DNA from: a virus
Strand: one strand, 5' to 3'
Length of the DNA: 43,069 nt
Virus record (IMG/VR): IMGVR_UViG_3300048597_000669
Coordinates: 1 to 43,069 of that record
A program made the translations under genes and the position numbers. Shown in pieces: positions 32,759 to 40,332 of the stretch. Within the stretch, counting starts at the first letter, position 1; the number at the start of each line of letters is the position of its first letter. Below the pieces are notes generated by a model. It worked only from the letters and a program-made list of their open reading frames with translations, was not told the origin of the DNA and ran no database searches.

Positions 32759-32789
32759 CGGCGAGCCTCAGGCCATGAACAATCCAGCA

Positions 32790-33005
32790 TCAGGGCAGCT
32801 TGTCGAGCTCGCCGCAGTCGCCGAAGCGACCAAAGGGTGGCGTATCCGCCACTGGCTTGCCGATATCGAGCATGACGCCGTCCGGCTTGAGGGTGACGCC
32901 CTGCCCGCGCGGCGGCGGCTCGGCACCGAATTGCCGATCGATCTCGTCCCGGATCATCTGCTGAATGATCTCGCGCTGTTCGGGCGAAAAGTCCCAGGCC
33001 GTCAT
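32790..33005 (-). CDS. small hypothetical early protein
   Basis: A 71-residue protein with a helical charged N-terminus (SPEQREIIQQMIRDEIDRQF) and a Pro/Gly-rich C-terminus. ATG at 33005 overlaps the Cro-like stop (ATGA), so it is the second gene of the leftward early operon. Function unknown. Confidence 0.65.
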   Translation of the reverse strand: MTAWDFSPEQREIIQQMIRDEIDRQFGAEPPPRGQGVTLKPDGVMLDIGKPVADTPPFGRFGDCGELDKLP

Positions 33006-33220
33006 GCGGCGGCCTTGTTCGCTCGCGCCGCCATGACGGCCGGGCAGATCGCAGCGGCGTCGATCTCGCCCTTGCTGAAGGTTTCGAGCTTCAGCGCGAC
33101 CTGCTGCGAGCACGGCTCGCCATTCTCAATCTGTGAGAGATAGCCCTTGGTGACGCCAATTTCCTTTCCAAGCGCCTCGAGCGTCATCCCTCGGGATTGC
33201 CTGAATGATCGAATATCCAT
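33002..33220 (-). CDS. Cro-like HTH regulator
   Basis: A 72-residue XRE-type helix-turn-helix protein (MTLEALGKEIGVTKGYLSQIENGEP). The ATG at 33220 lies directly at the predicted transcription start of the leftward promoter, so the mRNA is probably leaderless; no ribosome site is visible. Longer in-frame starts run into the operator. First gene of the leftward early operon and divergent from the repressor candidate, the position of lambda cro. Confidence 0.85.
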   Translation of the reverse strand: MDIRSFRQSRGMTLEALGKEIGVTKGYLSQIENGEPCSQQVALKLETFSKGEIDAAAICPAVMAARANKAAA

Positions 33221-33227
33221 GTCGCGC

Positions 33228-33255
33228 AGTTTAGATAATCTAAACATCGTGTCAA
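33228..33255 (-). promoter_or_regulatory. leftward early promoter with overlapping operator
   Basis: On the minus strand TTGACA (33255-33250), a 16-base spacer, then TAAACT (33233-33228). The 17-bp perfect palindrome GTTTAGAT-A-ATCTAAAC at 33229-33245 covers the -10. A bound repressor would block it. The TSS is expected within a base or two of the Cro-like ATG. Confidence 0.8.
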
Positions 33256-33314
33256 CCGATGTCGTTTGGACCTGTCGTGACGACGCCCTGCGTTCGTTCC
33301 GATATTCTACACCA

Positions 33315-33659
33315 ATGGCCAAGCCGATAAACGATTGGTTCCTCAGGGACTGGGCAAAGATGCTCGGCAAGCGCCAGGTGGATTTCGTCCGCGACCTCGG
33401 CTGGAACAAGTCAAAGGCCAACCTCGTATGGCACAACGCGCAGGCTTATAACCGAGAGACCATCAACGAGGTCTCCCAGTATCTGCAGATTGCACCCTAT
33501 GAACTGCTGCTCCATCCTGATGACGCGATGGCCATTCGTCAGTTGCGAATTTCCGCAAGACAGATAGCCAGAGTGCAGTTGGCGGCAGAGCCTGCCGTCG
33601 AATGGGCAGCAGAGCAGCCGATCGATATTGCGGAGATCAAAGGCCGATGGCGAAAGTAA
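33315..33659 (+). CDS. prophage repressor candidate, HTH protein
   Basis: A 114-residue protein with an HTH-like N-terminus (WAKMLGKRQVDFVRDLGWNKSKANLVWHNAQAYNRETINEVSQYLQI) of a type common in alphaproteobacterial prophages. No peptidase or dimer domain of the lambda CI type is visible, so induction would not follow the RecA-cleavage route. Start ATG at 33315 lacks an obvious ribosome site. Divergent from the Cro-like gene and co-directional with the FxLYD membrane protein, which fits expression in the lysogen. Confidence 0.7.
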   Translation: MAKPINDWFLRDWAKMLGKRQVDFVRDLGWNKSKANLVWHNAQAYNRETINEVSQYLQIAPYELLLHPDDAMAIRQLRISARQIARVQLAAEPAVEWAAEQPIDIAEIKGRWRK

Positions 33660-34207
33660 GCTGCCCGCGCTGCGCCGAGAAGATCCAGGGCGAAGCGCTT
33701 GTTTGCCGCCACTGTGGTCATGAGCTGACGCCCGACGAACTCGATGCGCGCGCTGCAAAAGCGAAAATTGACAGCTGGGTGAAGATCGGGATTGGAGCCG
33801 TCCTTCTGGTGGGTGTTGTCAAATGCTCCATGACGGAGGTGCCCGCCAGCAATTCTGCGGCCTCGTCACTCTCGTCCAGCAATAGCCTGGACTATTCGGC
33901 GCCGGCCGTCCGCAAGGAGGCCCGGCTCGATAAATTCTCTTGGGAGGCATACGGCGACACATATTGCCACGCCAACGCCAAGGTGACGAACACAAGCACC
34001 GATTCGCTGCCGTATGTCCGCATCGCTCTCCAATTCTTCAAGAACGGAAAATTGGTCGGATCCGACAAGTCCTATCTCGACGTAACCGATCTGGGCCCAG
34101 GCCAAACATCAACGTGGAGCGCGATGTACGAATGCCCCGGCCGAACGGCCGAGGTTGAAATTACCGCCACCTCGCGCGGTGACGCTGTGATACTATCCGA
34201 CCCCTGA
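33647..34207 (+). CDS. zinc-ribbon, membrane-anchored FxLYD protein
   Basis: A 186-residue protein: an N-terminal double-Cys zinc ribbon (CPRC at about 6-9, CRHCGHEL near 20), one membrane span (about 42-57, WVKIGIGAVLLVGVV), a Ser-rich linker and an FxLYD-type beta-sandwich (AKVTNTSTDSLPYVRIALQFF, then DLGPGQTSTWSA). The ATG overlaps the repressor-candidate gene, so both are likely made in the lysogen. Lysogenic conversion, for instance a change of the cell envelope, is possible. The region has lower GC than its neighbours. Confidence 0.75.
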   Translation: MAKVSCPRCAEKIQGEALVCRHCGHELTPDELDARAAKAKIDSWVKIGIGAVLLVGVVKCSMTEVPASNSAASSLSSSNSLDYSAPAVRKEARLDKFSWEAYGDTYCHANAKVTNTSTDSLPYVRIALQFFKNGKLVGSDKSYLDVTDLGPGQTSTWSAMYECPGRTAEVEITATSRGDAVILSDP

Positions 34208-34230
34208 CAGGCCAGCAGCGCAAAACCGAA

Positions 34231-34282
34231 GTTTAGCACGACTAAACTTTTTCCTTGACGAGCGGTTTAGCTAATCTAAACT
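34231..34282 (+). promoter_or_regulatory. rightward early promoter with two operators
   Basis: TTGACG (34255-34260), a 16-base spacer, TAAACT (34277-34282). One operator, GTTTAGCT-A-ATCTAAAC, at 34265-34281 overlaps the -10; a second, GTTTAGCA-C-GACTAAAC, at 34231-34247 lies upstream of the -35, 34 bases away. Same architecture as the leftward promoter. It would drive the plus-strand early operon to the integrase. Confidence 0.82.
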
Positions 34283-34348
34283 GCCCTCTCGACGCCGCCG
34301 ACTCCCCGGCTTTTCCGGGCAGGCCCGCGCGGCGCGGGAGATTGAGCC

Positions 34349-34774
34349 ATGGGGCTCAACGCACAACAGATCGCCTGGCGCGATATCGTCGACGCGGCCC
34401 GCCCTGCGCCGCCTCCCTTCTTCCTCCATGCCCGGCAGCTTACCCCCGCTGACCGGCAGCCTGGCCCCGGCGCGGTGCTTCCCGTCCGCCTCCCCAGGTC
34501 CCCCCACGCGCGCCATGCCGGGGTGGCGCCCCTTCATTCGGATCAGGACGGGCCTTGGGCTTTCCTTTTCCGCCCCTGCAGCTGCTGCGGCCGGCCGGTC
34601 CCGCTCGAGCGCTGGCACGATGGCCAGCCCGGATGCGACGAATGCAACCGTGTCGAAGCCGAGCGCCGCGCCGAATGGCGCCTGCGCATCGGCCTCGGCC
34701 TTGCCCTGGGCGCGACGATCGCCGTTGCCGGGCTTGGCTGGGCGTCGCTGTTTCGCTGGCTGGGGTGGTGGTGA
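34349..34774 (+). CDS. hypothetical protein with Cys cluster and C-terminal membrane span
   Basis: A 141-residue protein, first gene of the rightward early operon. A GGGAG site is 8 bases before the ATG. The N-terminal half is Pro-rich and looks unstructured; CSCCGRPV and CDEC (about 82-100) could bind zinc; the C-terminus has a hydrophobic span (LGLALGATIAVAGLGWASLF). Function unknown. A shorter product starting later cannot be excluded. Confidence 0.55.
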   Translation: MGLNAQQIAWRDIVDAARPAPPPFFLHARQLTPADRQPGPGAVLPVRLPRSPHARHAGVAPLHSDQDGPWAFLFRPCSCCGRPVPLERWHDGQPGCDECNRVEAERRAEWRLRIGLGLALGATIAVAGLGWASLFRWLGWW

Positions 34775-34980
34775 TGAACCGCCGCACCGCCCCGGCCGCC
34801 CGCCGCCACCGCGGCATGCTGGTCGCTCCCCCTGCCCGGCCGATCGAGCCGCTGGCGCCCTATGTCGACCGCAGCGAGTGGCAGGCCCCGGTCAACGCCC
34901 GTTTCTGGGTGCTGCTCTGGCTGGGCATGCTGGCGCTGACCGCACTGGGCGTCGCGCTCACCATCGGGTGGCGGCCGTGA
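34774..34980 (+). CDS. small single-span membrane protein
   Basis: A 68-residue protein beginning at the TGATG overlap with the previous gene. Basic N-terminus and one membrane segment near the C-terminus (about 45-64, WVLLWLGMLALTALGVAL). Function unknown. Confidence 0.6.
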   Translation: MNRRTAPAARRHRGMLVAPPARPIEPLAPYVDRSEWQAPVNARFWVLLWLGMLALTALGVALTIGWRP

Positions 34981-35213
34981 TCGCCCGCTTGCTCGCGCGG
35001 CTCCGCGGCCCGGCGACAGAGCGCGTGCTGTTTCAGCCGCCGCCAGAGCTATCCGAAGCCGGCCGCCGGCTCTCTGCAGAAGCAGCCGCCCGCCGCCGCG
35101 CCGATGCCCAGCTGCGCCGCAAAGATCGCTCGGCCTGGGTGAAGGCGCACTGCGCCCAGATCCTCGCCAGCATGAACCCCAGCCCCGAACAGCAGGACCT
35201 TTTCCATGAGTGA
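34977..35213 (+). CDS. small basic hypothetical protein
   Basis: A 78-residue Arg/Ala-rich protein starting at a GTG that overlaps the previous stop (GTGA). Helical and basic in the middle ([22 protein letters not shown]). Its end overlaps the GapR start by 8 bases. No family recognised. Confidence 0.6.
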   Translation: MIARLLARLRGPATERVLFQPPPELSEAGRRLSAEAAARRRADAQLRRKDRSAWVKAHCAQILASMNPSPEQQDLFHE

Positions 35214-35448
35214 CAACATCAGCGCCGAGCAGCTGCGCCAGTTCATCGAGCGGATCGAAACGCTCGAGGAGGAAAAGAAGGGCATCAGCGACGATATCCG
35301 CGACGTCTATGCCGAGGCCAAGGGCACCGGCTTTGACCCGAAGATCATGCGGCAGATCGTGAAGCTGCGGAAAATGGAGGCCAGCGCGCGGCAGGAAGCC
35401 GAGGCGTTGCTCGATATCTACAAGTTCGCGCTCGGGCTGGTCGACTGA
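35206..35448 (+). CDS. gapR: GapR-family (DUF2312) DNA-binding protein
   Basis: An 80-residue protein with the full DUF2312/GapR pattern: [43 protein letters not shown] and [17 protein letters not shown]. In Caulobacter GapR forms a clamp on overtwisted DNA ahead of polymerases and helps gyrase and topoisomerase IV. Full length. In a phage it may ease replication or transcription of its own genome, or compete with the host copy. It directly precedes the cytosine methyltransferase (stop/start overlap). Confidence 0.93.
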   Translation: MSDNISAEQLRQFIERIETLEEEKKGISDDIRDVYAEAKGTGFDPKIMRQIVKLRKMEASARQEAEALLDIYKFALGLVD

Positions 35449-37400
35449 TGAAGATCGAGACGCGGGAAATCCGCCACTTCCACCTGTTCTGCGGCCTCGG
35501 TGGCGGCGCGGCCGGCTTCAACCGCGGGAGCGCCCGCGTGGGCAACATGCAGGCGCGCTTTCGCTGCATCGGCGGCATCGATGTCGATCCGGCCGGCATC
35601 CGAGACTTTGAGCATCTCGCTGGCGTGCCCGGCACGGTCATGGATCTGTTCGACCGCGAGCAGTACACGGCCTTCCACGGCCGCGAGCCGGGCCCGGGCT
35701 GGCGCGAGACCACGACGGCCGACATTCACCGCGCCGCCGGGTTCGAGACGCCCCACATCGTGTTCCTCTCGGCGCCCTGCAAAGGCTTTTCAGGCTTGCT
35801 CGCCGAGAAGCAGAGCGGCACGGCCAAGTACCAAGCGCTCAACGGGCTGACGCTGCGCGGGGTGTTCCTGACGCTCGAGGCCTTCAAGGACGACCCGGTC
35901 GAGCTCTACATCTTCGAGAACGTCCCGCGCATCATGACCCGCGGGCGAAAGCTCCTTGATCGCATCGTCGCGCTGTTCAACGCCTATGGCTATGCGGTTG
36001 CCGAGACCACTCACGACTGCGGAGAGATCGGCGGGCTGGCGCAAAGCCGCAAGCGCTTCCTGCTCGTCGCCCGCCACCGCGCCAAGGTGCCGCCCTATCT
36101 CTACGAGCCAATGCGCCTGCCGCTGCGTGGAGTCGGCGAGATCCTCGGCAAGCTGCCGATGCCCGGCGATGTTGCAGCTGCCGGGCCGATGCACCGCGTT
36201 CCGGCGCTGCAATGGAAGACATGGGTGCGCCTGGCATTTGTCGAGGCCGGCAAGGACTGGCGATCGCTCAACGCGCTGCGCGTCGGCGATGACGGAAACT
36301 TGTTGGACTTCGGGATTGCCAGGGAGTGGCGCGGGCCGCTCGGCGTCAATGCTTGGCAGTATCCTTGCGGCACGATTGCAGGCCGGTCCGGCGTCTACAA
36401 TGGCGATTTCTCAGTCGCGGACCCCCGATACGAAGCCGGCGGCGAATATGGGCAGCTGGGCGTACAGCCTTGGGACGAGGCGGCCAGCACCGTGCGGCAT
36501 GTAAAATCCCCTATTCAGGGGAGGTTCTCGGTTGCAGACCCGCGCGGCGGTCCCGACCCGGACATGCTGCACGGCAAGTATCGAGTTGAAGACTGGAGTG
36601 CGCCCGCCCGAGCAGTGATCGCTGGCACAGATAACGGCGCCTTTGCAGTTTCTGACCCCCGCCACCACGGCCCAGCCAAGCACTGCAACGAATTCCGCAT
36701 CGTGCCTTGGACGTCGCACGGAGGCGCCGTCACCAGTGCGCATGGCAGCGGGCAAGGCGTTGCCGACCCCCGCACCAGCGGCACGAACGAGGGCAGGGGG
36801 AAGTACCGGGTCACCGCCATGGACGAGACTGCCGGTACGGTCATCTCGGAGAGCGGCACAGGCAATGGCGCCTTCGCGGTTGCAGATCCTCGGCCGGCCA
36901 GCTGGCGCGACGGCCGGCAGCATTACGAGGCCGGCGGTCATTATGGCGTCGTCGCGTGGGACAGCCCCTCGGGCACGGTCGCGAGCTCGGGAAGCTATGA
37001 CAACATGCCGCTCAGTGTCGGCGACCCGCGCGAGGCCCAGTTGTCCGAAGCAATCGGACAAATGCCGGCACCGGCCGACAGGCTCGTCTGCCGCATCGAG
37101 GCGCTCGACGGCACGTGGCACCGGCCCTTCACCACGCTTGAGCTGGCGGCGCTGCAATCGCTGTTCGACCCCGACCAGCTGTTCAGCCTTGACGGCATCA
37201 GCGACAGCGCCTGGCGGGAACGCATCGGCAACGCCGTGCCGCGCGACGCCGCCGCCGCCATCGCGTCGACCATGGGCCGCACGCTGCTGCTGGCATGGGC
37301 GGGCGGGAGCTTCCTGCTATCAGCCGATCCTATCTGGGTGCAGCCCATCACTATGGCGCTCGCGGTCGATGTGCCGGCGCGCATCGAGGAGGCCGCCTGA
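35448..37400 (+). CDS. C5 cytosine DNA methyltransferase with repeated recognition domain
   Basis: A 650-residue enzyme that methylates cytosine C5 in DNA. Motif I FCGLGGGAAGF (about 14-24), catalytic Cys in APCKGFSG (Cys111), ENV (157-159), QSRKR (199-203), and GNAVP in the C-terminal motif near 607. Between motif VIII and the last motifs lies a region of about 300 residues, holding six VxDPR repeats (about 323, 362, 401, 438, 478, 524) each with a YGV-W-TV core, in place of a normal-size recognition domain. Longer than most phage C5 enzymes. No cognate restriction enzyme nearby. A diverged fragment of a relative lies at 1798-2128. Confidence 0.92.
   Translation: MKIETREIRHFHLFCGLGGGAAGFNRGSARVGNMQARFRCIGGIDVDPAGIRDFEHLAGVPGTVMDLFDREQYTAFHGREPGPGWRETTTADIHRAAGFETPHIVFLSAPCKGFSGLLAEKQSGTAKYQALNGLTLRGVFLTLEAFKDDPVELYIFENVPRIMTRGRKLLDRIVALFNAYGYAVAETTHDCGEIGGLAQSRKRFLLVARHRAKVPPYLYEPMRLPLRGVGEILGKLPMPGDVAAAGPMHRVPALQWKTWVRLAFVEAGKDWRSLNALRVGDDGNLLDFGIAREWRGPLGVNAWQYPCGTIAGRSGVYNGDFSVADPRYEAGGEYGQLGVQPWDEAASTVRHVKSPIQGRFSVADPRGGPDPDMLHGKYRVEDWSAPARAVIAGTDNGAFAVSDPRHHGPAKHCNEFRIVPWTSHGGAVTSAHGSGQGVADPRTSGTNEGRGKYRVTAMDETAGTVISESGTGNGAFAVADPRPASWRDGRQHYEAGGHYGVVAWDSPSGTVASSGSYDNMPLSVGDPREAQLSEAIGQMPAPADRLVCRIEALDGTWHRPFTTLELAALQSLFDPDQLFSLDGISDSAWRERIGNAVPRDAAAAIASTMGRTLLLAWAGGSFLLSADPIWVQPITMALAVDVPARIEEAA
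36408..37031 (+). repeat. six tandem repeats of about 39 codons in the methyltransferase
   Basis: The motif (F)(S/A)V(A/S/G)DPR recurs at intervals of 39, 39, 37, 40 and 46 residues. The copies are diverged in DNA but keep the pattern NGxFxVADPR, a variable stretch, then YxVxxW and a TV. Copy number or copy exchange could alter sequence recognition. Confidence 0.8.
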
Positions 37401-37663
37401 TGGACGCGCCCACCGCCCCTGTCACCGTGCCTTTCCTGGCCACGCTCGACCCGGAGACTGTCGACCTGGTGAAGTCGTTCGGCATCGCGCATGCCACCGG
37501 CTGCGGCAAGGGTTGCTGCCGACCCATGGTGACCGTCGCGCTGGGCGTGAACAGCGAGCTGGCGCGGCCGGTCGTGCTGCTGCTGGACGTCGACATCGCC
37601 GAGCAGTTTGCCGCGATGCTCGAGCGCCAGATCCGGCTCGCCCGCGGGGAGAAGGTGAATTGA
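37400..37663 (+). CDS. hypothetical protein with Cys-rich centre
   Basis: An 87-residue protein starting at the TGATG overlap with the methyltransferase. A cluster CGKGCC near residue 36-41 might bind metal. The rest is alternating strand/helix. No family recognised. Confidence 0.6.
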   Translation: MDAPTAPVTVPFLATLDPETVDLVKSFGIAHATGCGKGCCRPMVTVALGVNSELARPVVLLLDVDIAEQFAAMLERQIRLARGEKVN

Positions 37664-37881
37664 CCGACAAGCTCACCTATGCCGACCTCGATCGGCCCGA
37701 CTTTCCCAAGCTCGTCTCCGAAAAGCAGGAGGCCGCATACCTTGCCGATCTGGCGAAGGTATCGGTCACCCTTTCGGCCTGGGCCCGTAATCGGTTTGCC
37801 GAGGGCTTTACGATCACTGCGGTGCAGGACTGTCTGAAAGTCGCGGTACACCGCGCGAAGACCAACAGGCTAAAGCCGTGA
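37660..37881 (+). CDS. small hypothetical protein
   Basis: A 73-residue helical protein using a TTG start that overlaps the previous stop (TTGA), behind GAGAAGG. The C-terminal half is basic (VQDCLKVAVHRAKTNRLKP). Longer upstream in-frame sequence is antisense-like to the methyltransferase and rejected. Function unknown. Confidence 0.55.
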   Translation: MTDKLTYADLDRPDFPKLVSEKQEAAYLADLAKVSVTLSAWARNRFAEGFTITAVQDCLKVAVHRAKTNRLKP

Positions 37882-38528
37882 ACTGGCCCTTCCCCGGCCT
37901 GATGCCGCTGCGTTACGGCGTGATCCTCGCCGATCCGCCCTGGCGGTATGAGACGTACAGCGAGGCCGGGCGCGGCCGCAGCCCCGATGGCGCGCCCGCA
38001 ACGAACCCCGACGGCCGGCAGGGCGCGCCGGTGCGCCACTATCCGACCATGACGCTGCCGCAGCTGCAGGCGCTGCCGGTGCTGCACCTGGCCGACCAGA
38101 ATTGCGTGCTGCTGATGTGGGCCATCGATTCCATGCTGCCCGAGGCGATCGAGCTCGGCCGCCGCTGGGGCTTCACCTTCAAGACGGTCGGTTTCTACTG
38201 GGCCAAGGAACGCCGGGATCCCCGGCCGCGCGGCCGCGACCTGCCGCCCGCGCACCGCCAGTTTCCGCTCGGCATGGGCCATTGGACCCGAGGCAACCCC
38301 GAACAGTGCCTGCTCTTCACGCTGGGCGCGCCGCAGCGGCTGTCCGCCAGCGTCCGTAAGCTGATCGTCGCCCCCCGCCGCGAGCACAGCCGCAAGCCCG
38401 ATGAGCAGTACGCCGCGATCGAGGCCCTCGCCCCCGGCCCCTACGCCGAGCTCTTCGCCCGTCAGCAGCGCCCAGGCTGGGACTGCTGGGGCAACCAGGT
38501 CGACCGCTTTCAACAGGAGGCAGCATGA
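37878..38528 (+). CDS. MT-A70 family adenine-N6 methyltransferase
   Basis: A 216-residue enzyme with ILADPPWRYETYS (DPPW catalytic motif near 19-22), a CVLLMWAIDSMLPEAIEL segment and the C-terminal CWGNQVD of the MT-A70 branch. It should methylate adenine N6 in DNA. GTG start overlaps the previous stop (GTGA). Together with the C5 and D12 enzymes it makes three DNA methyltransferases in this element. Confidence 0.9.
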   Translation: MNWPFPGLMPLRYGVILADPPWRYETYSEAGRGRSPDGAPATNPDGRQGAPVRHYPTMTLPQLQALPVLHLADQNCVLLMWAIDSMLPEAIELGRRWGFTFKTVGFYWAKERRDPRPRGRDLPPAHRQFPLGMGHWTRGNPEQCLLFTLGAPQRLSASVRKLIVAPRREHSRKPDEQYAAIEALAPGPYAELFARQQRPGWDCWGNQVDRFQQEAA

Positions 38529-38722
38529 TCAGCCCCACAATCAAAACCGTGAGGAACGAGGACTGCGAGCGGCGCCGGCAATGGACTGGGCTGTCGCCAT
38601 CCTATCGCCCGCCGCACCCGCAAGACCGGATTGACCGCTGGAAAGCCGCCGCGACGTTTCTGTCGCTGACGCTGCTCGCCGGCGCGATCATCGCCGGGAT
38701 CGCCGGGAGGGCCGGGCTTTGA
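38525..38722 (+). CDS. small membrane protein
   Basis: A 65-residue protein with a basic N-terminal half and one C-terminal membrane segment (about 44-62, ATFLSLTLLAGAIIAGIAG). ATGA overlap with the previous gene. Function unknown. Confidence 0.6.
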   Translation: MISPTIKTVRNEDCERRRQWTGLSPSYRPPHPQDRIDRWKAAATFLSLTLLAGAIIAGIAGRAGL

Positions 38723-38979
38723 GACCGACACCAATCAACGACGCCCACAAGGCGTTTGCGCAGGCTGTTGTGGCATTGGCGCGCGAGCATGGCGTTACCA
38801 TGGTTCGCGGCGACTTCCACGGCGGCCATGGGGCCTTCCGTGGCGCGACGCCTCGACCGCTCGACGAAAACTGCACCCAAATCGCCTTCACATGGGTGCG
38901 AGGGCGGCATGGCGATAAGTCGCGAATTTCGCTGACTGCCAGTGCACACGACCAAGTCGACGAACGGTTGCCCGAATGA
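38719..38979 (+). CDS. hypothetical protein
   Basis: An 86-residue protein using a TTG start that overlaps the previous stop. It is compact, with a His/Gly-rich loop (DFHGGHGAFRG) and a beta-rich C-terminus. No family recognised. Confidence 0.6.
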   Translation: MRPTPINDAHKAFAQAVVALAREHGVTMVRGDFHGGHGAFRGATPRPLDENCTQIAFTWVRGRHGDKSRISLTASAHDQVDERLPE

Positions 38980-39218
38980 GCCACAAACCCCGCTCACCAG
39001 GCGGCGAGACCGACATGCGCATCGGCGTGTCGAAGGCCGAGCACCGGCTGCTCGATGCCATCAACTCACTGCGCAACGCCGGCGAACCGCACCAGACGTT
39101 CGAGGAGATCGCCGAGCAATGGCTTGGAGTCGAGGGCCAGATGCTGGATCCGCAGCGGATGCTGGAACTGGCCGCACGTGTCGTGCTGGCGACCGAGAAG
39201 CTGGACGCCGGCGCATGA
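38976..39218 (+). CDS. hypothetical protein
   Basis: An 80-residue helical protein; the middle (HRLLDAINSLRNAGEPHQTFEEIAEQWLGV) has two helices of DNA-binding type spacing but no assigned fold. ATGA overlap with its neighbours on both sides. Confidence 0.6.
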   Translation: MSHKPRSPGGETDMRIGVSKAEHRLLDAINSLRNAGEPHQTFEEIAEQWLGVEGQMLDPQRMLELAARVVLATEKLDAGA

Positions 39219-39406
39219 TCCGCGACCTTCCCCCCGCTGCGCTCGAGGCGCTCGAGCAGCTGCGCGCCAACGAACCCGCCTGGCGCCGCAAGACCGTCGA
39301 TCAGCTCGCCGCCGAGCTCGAGCATGCCAGCATCATGCCCGACAACAGCAAGGCCGATTACACCCGCGCCGCCGCCCTGGCGCTCCACCTGGCCGGGAGG
39401 GTCTGA
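39215..39406 (+). CDS. small helical hypothetical protein
   Basis: A 63-residue acidic helical protein starting at the ATGA overlap with the previous gene. The upstream part of its frame is antisense-like and not included. Function unknown. Confidence 0.6.
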   Translation: MIRDLPPAALEALEQLRANEPAWRRKTVDQLAAELEHASIMPDNSKADYTRAAALALHLAGRV

Positions 39407-40332
39407 TGGCCGACAACACCAAGATCGAATGGACCGATGCGACCTGGAACCCGCTGCGCGGCTGCACGCGGGTCAGCGAGGGATGCCGCAACTGCTATGC
39501 CGAGGGTGTGGCGGCACGGTTTAGCGGGCCAGGGCAAGCCTATGAAGGACTGGCAAAGCGCACTCGCGGCGGGCCGCGCTGGACTGGCAAGGTCGCGTTC
39601 GCTGGCGAACAGACGCTGCTACAGCCGCTGCGCTGGCGCCGGCCGCGCCAGATCTTCGTCAACTCCATGTCCGACCTGTTTCACGAGGCTGTGCCCGACG
39701 AACTGATCGACCGCATTTTCGCGGTGATGGCGCTGGCACCGCAGCACACATTCCAGGTGCTGACCAAGCGGCCGGAGCGGATGCGGGTCTACCTGAACGT
39801 GCCCGAGCGAGTTGGAAAATGGCTTAACGCCATGGATGCGCTGGACGAGCGAGGTTCCAACGCTTTTACCTCTTTCCCCCTGCCCAACGTCTGGCTGGGC
39901 ACCAGCGTCGAGGACAAATACGTCGCGCTCGTTCGCGGCGCCGCGCTAAAAGCCTGCCCCGCGGCCGTCCGCTTCTGGTCAGCCGAGCCGCTGCTCGGTG
40001 ATCTTGGCTACCTTTCGCACGCGATCATGCCGGACTGGATCATCGCCGGCGGCGAAAGCGGCCCGCGCGCGAGGCCGATGCACCCGGACTGGGTGCGCGA
40101 CCTTCGCGATCGATGCGCCGCCGCCGGCGTGCCCTTCTTCTTCAAGCAATGGGGAGAGTGGGTGCCGCTGCGGAGTTTCGATGGCGGCTTCTGGCCGACC
40201 GACACCGGCGGCTGCATTCGGCTGACACCGGAGGGTGAGCGCCGCGACTGGGGCTATCCAATGCAGCGCGTCGGCAAGAAACACACGGGCCGGCTGCTCG
40301 GCGGCATCGAACACAACGGGATGCCAGCATGA
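39406..40332 (+). CDS. DUF5131 (phage Gp37/Gp68) radical-SAM-like protein
   Basis: A 308-residue protein of the Gp37/Gp68 family. It opens IEWTDATWNPLRGCTRVSEGCRNCYAE, where three Cys (C-x6-C-x2-C) could hold an iron-sulphur cluster, then FVNSMSDLFHEAVP, TKRPERM, WLGTSVED, SAEPLLGDL and GGESGPRARPM. Distant similarity to radical SAM enzymes suggests nucleotide or DNA chemistry; the reaction is not known. The frame upstream of 39406 is noise. It is linked to the ASCH gene by a 4-base overlap. Confidence 0.92.
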   Translation: MADNTKIEWTDATWNPLRGCTRVSEGCRNCYAEGVAARFSGPGQAYEGLAKRTRGGPRWTGKVAFAGEQTLLQPLRWRRPRQIFVNSMSDLFHEAVPDELIDRIFAVMALAPQHTFQVLTKRPERMRVYLNVPERVGKWLNAMDALDERGSNAFTSFPLPNVWLGTSVEDKYVALVRGAALKACPAAVRFWSAEPLLGDLGYLSHAIMPDWIIAGGESGPRARPMHPDWVRDLRDRCAAAGVPFFFKQWGEWVPLRSFDGGFWPTDTGGCIRLTPEGERRDWGYPMQRVGKKHTGRLLGGIEHNGMPA

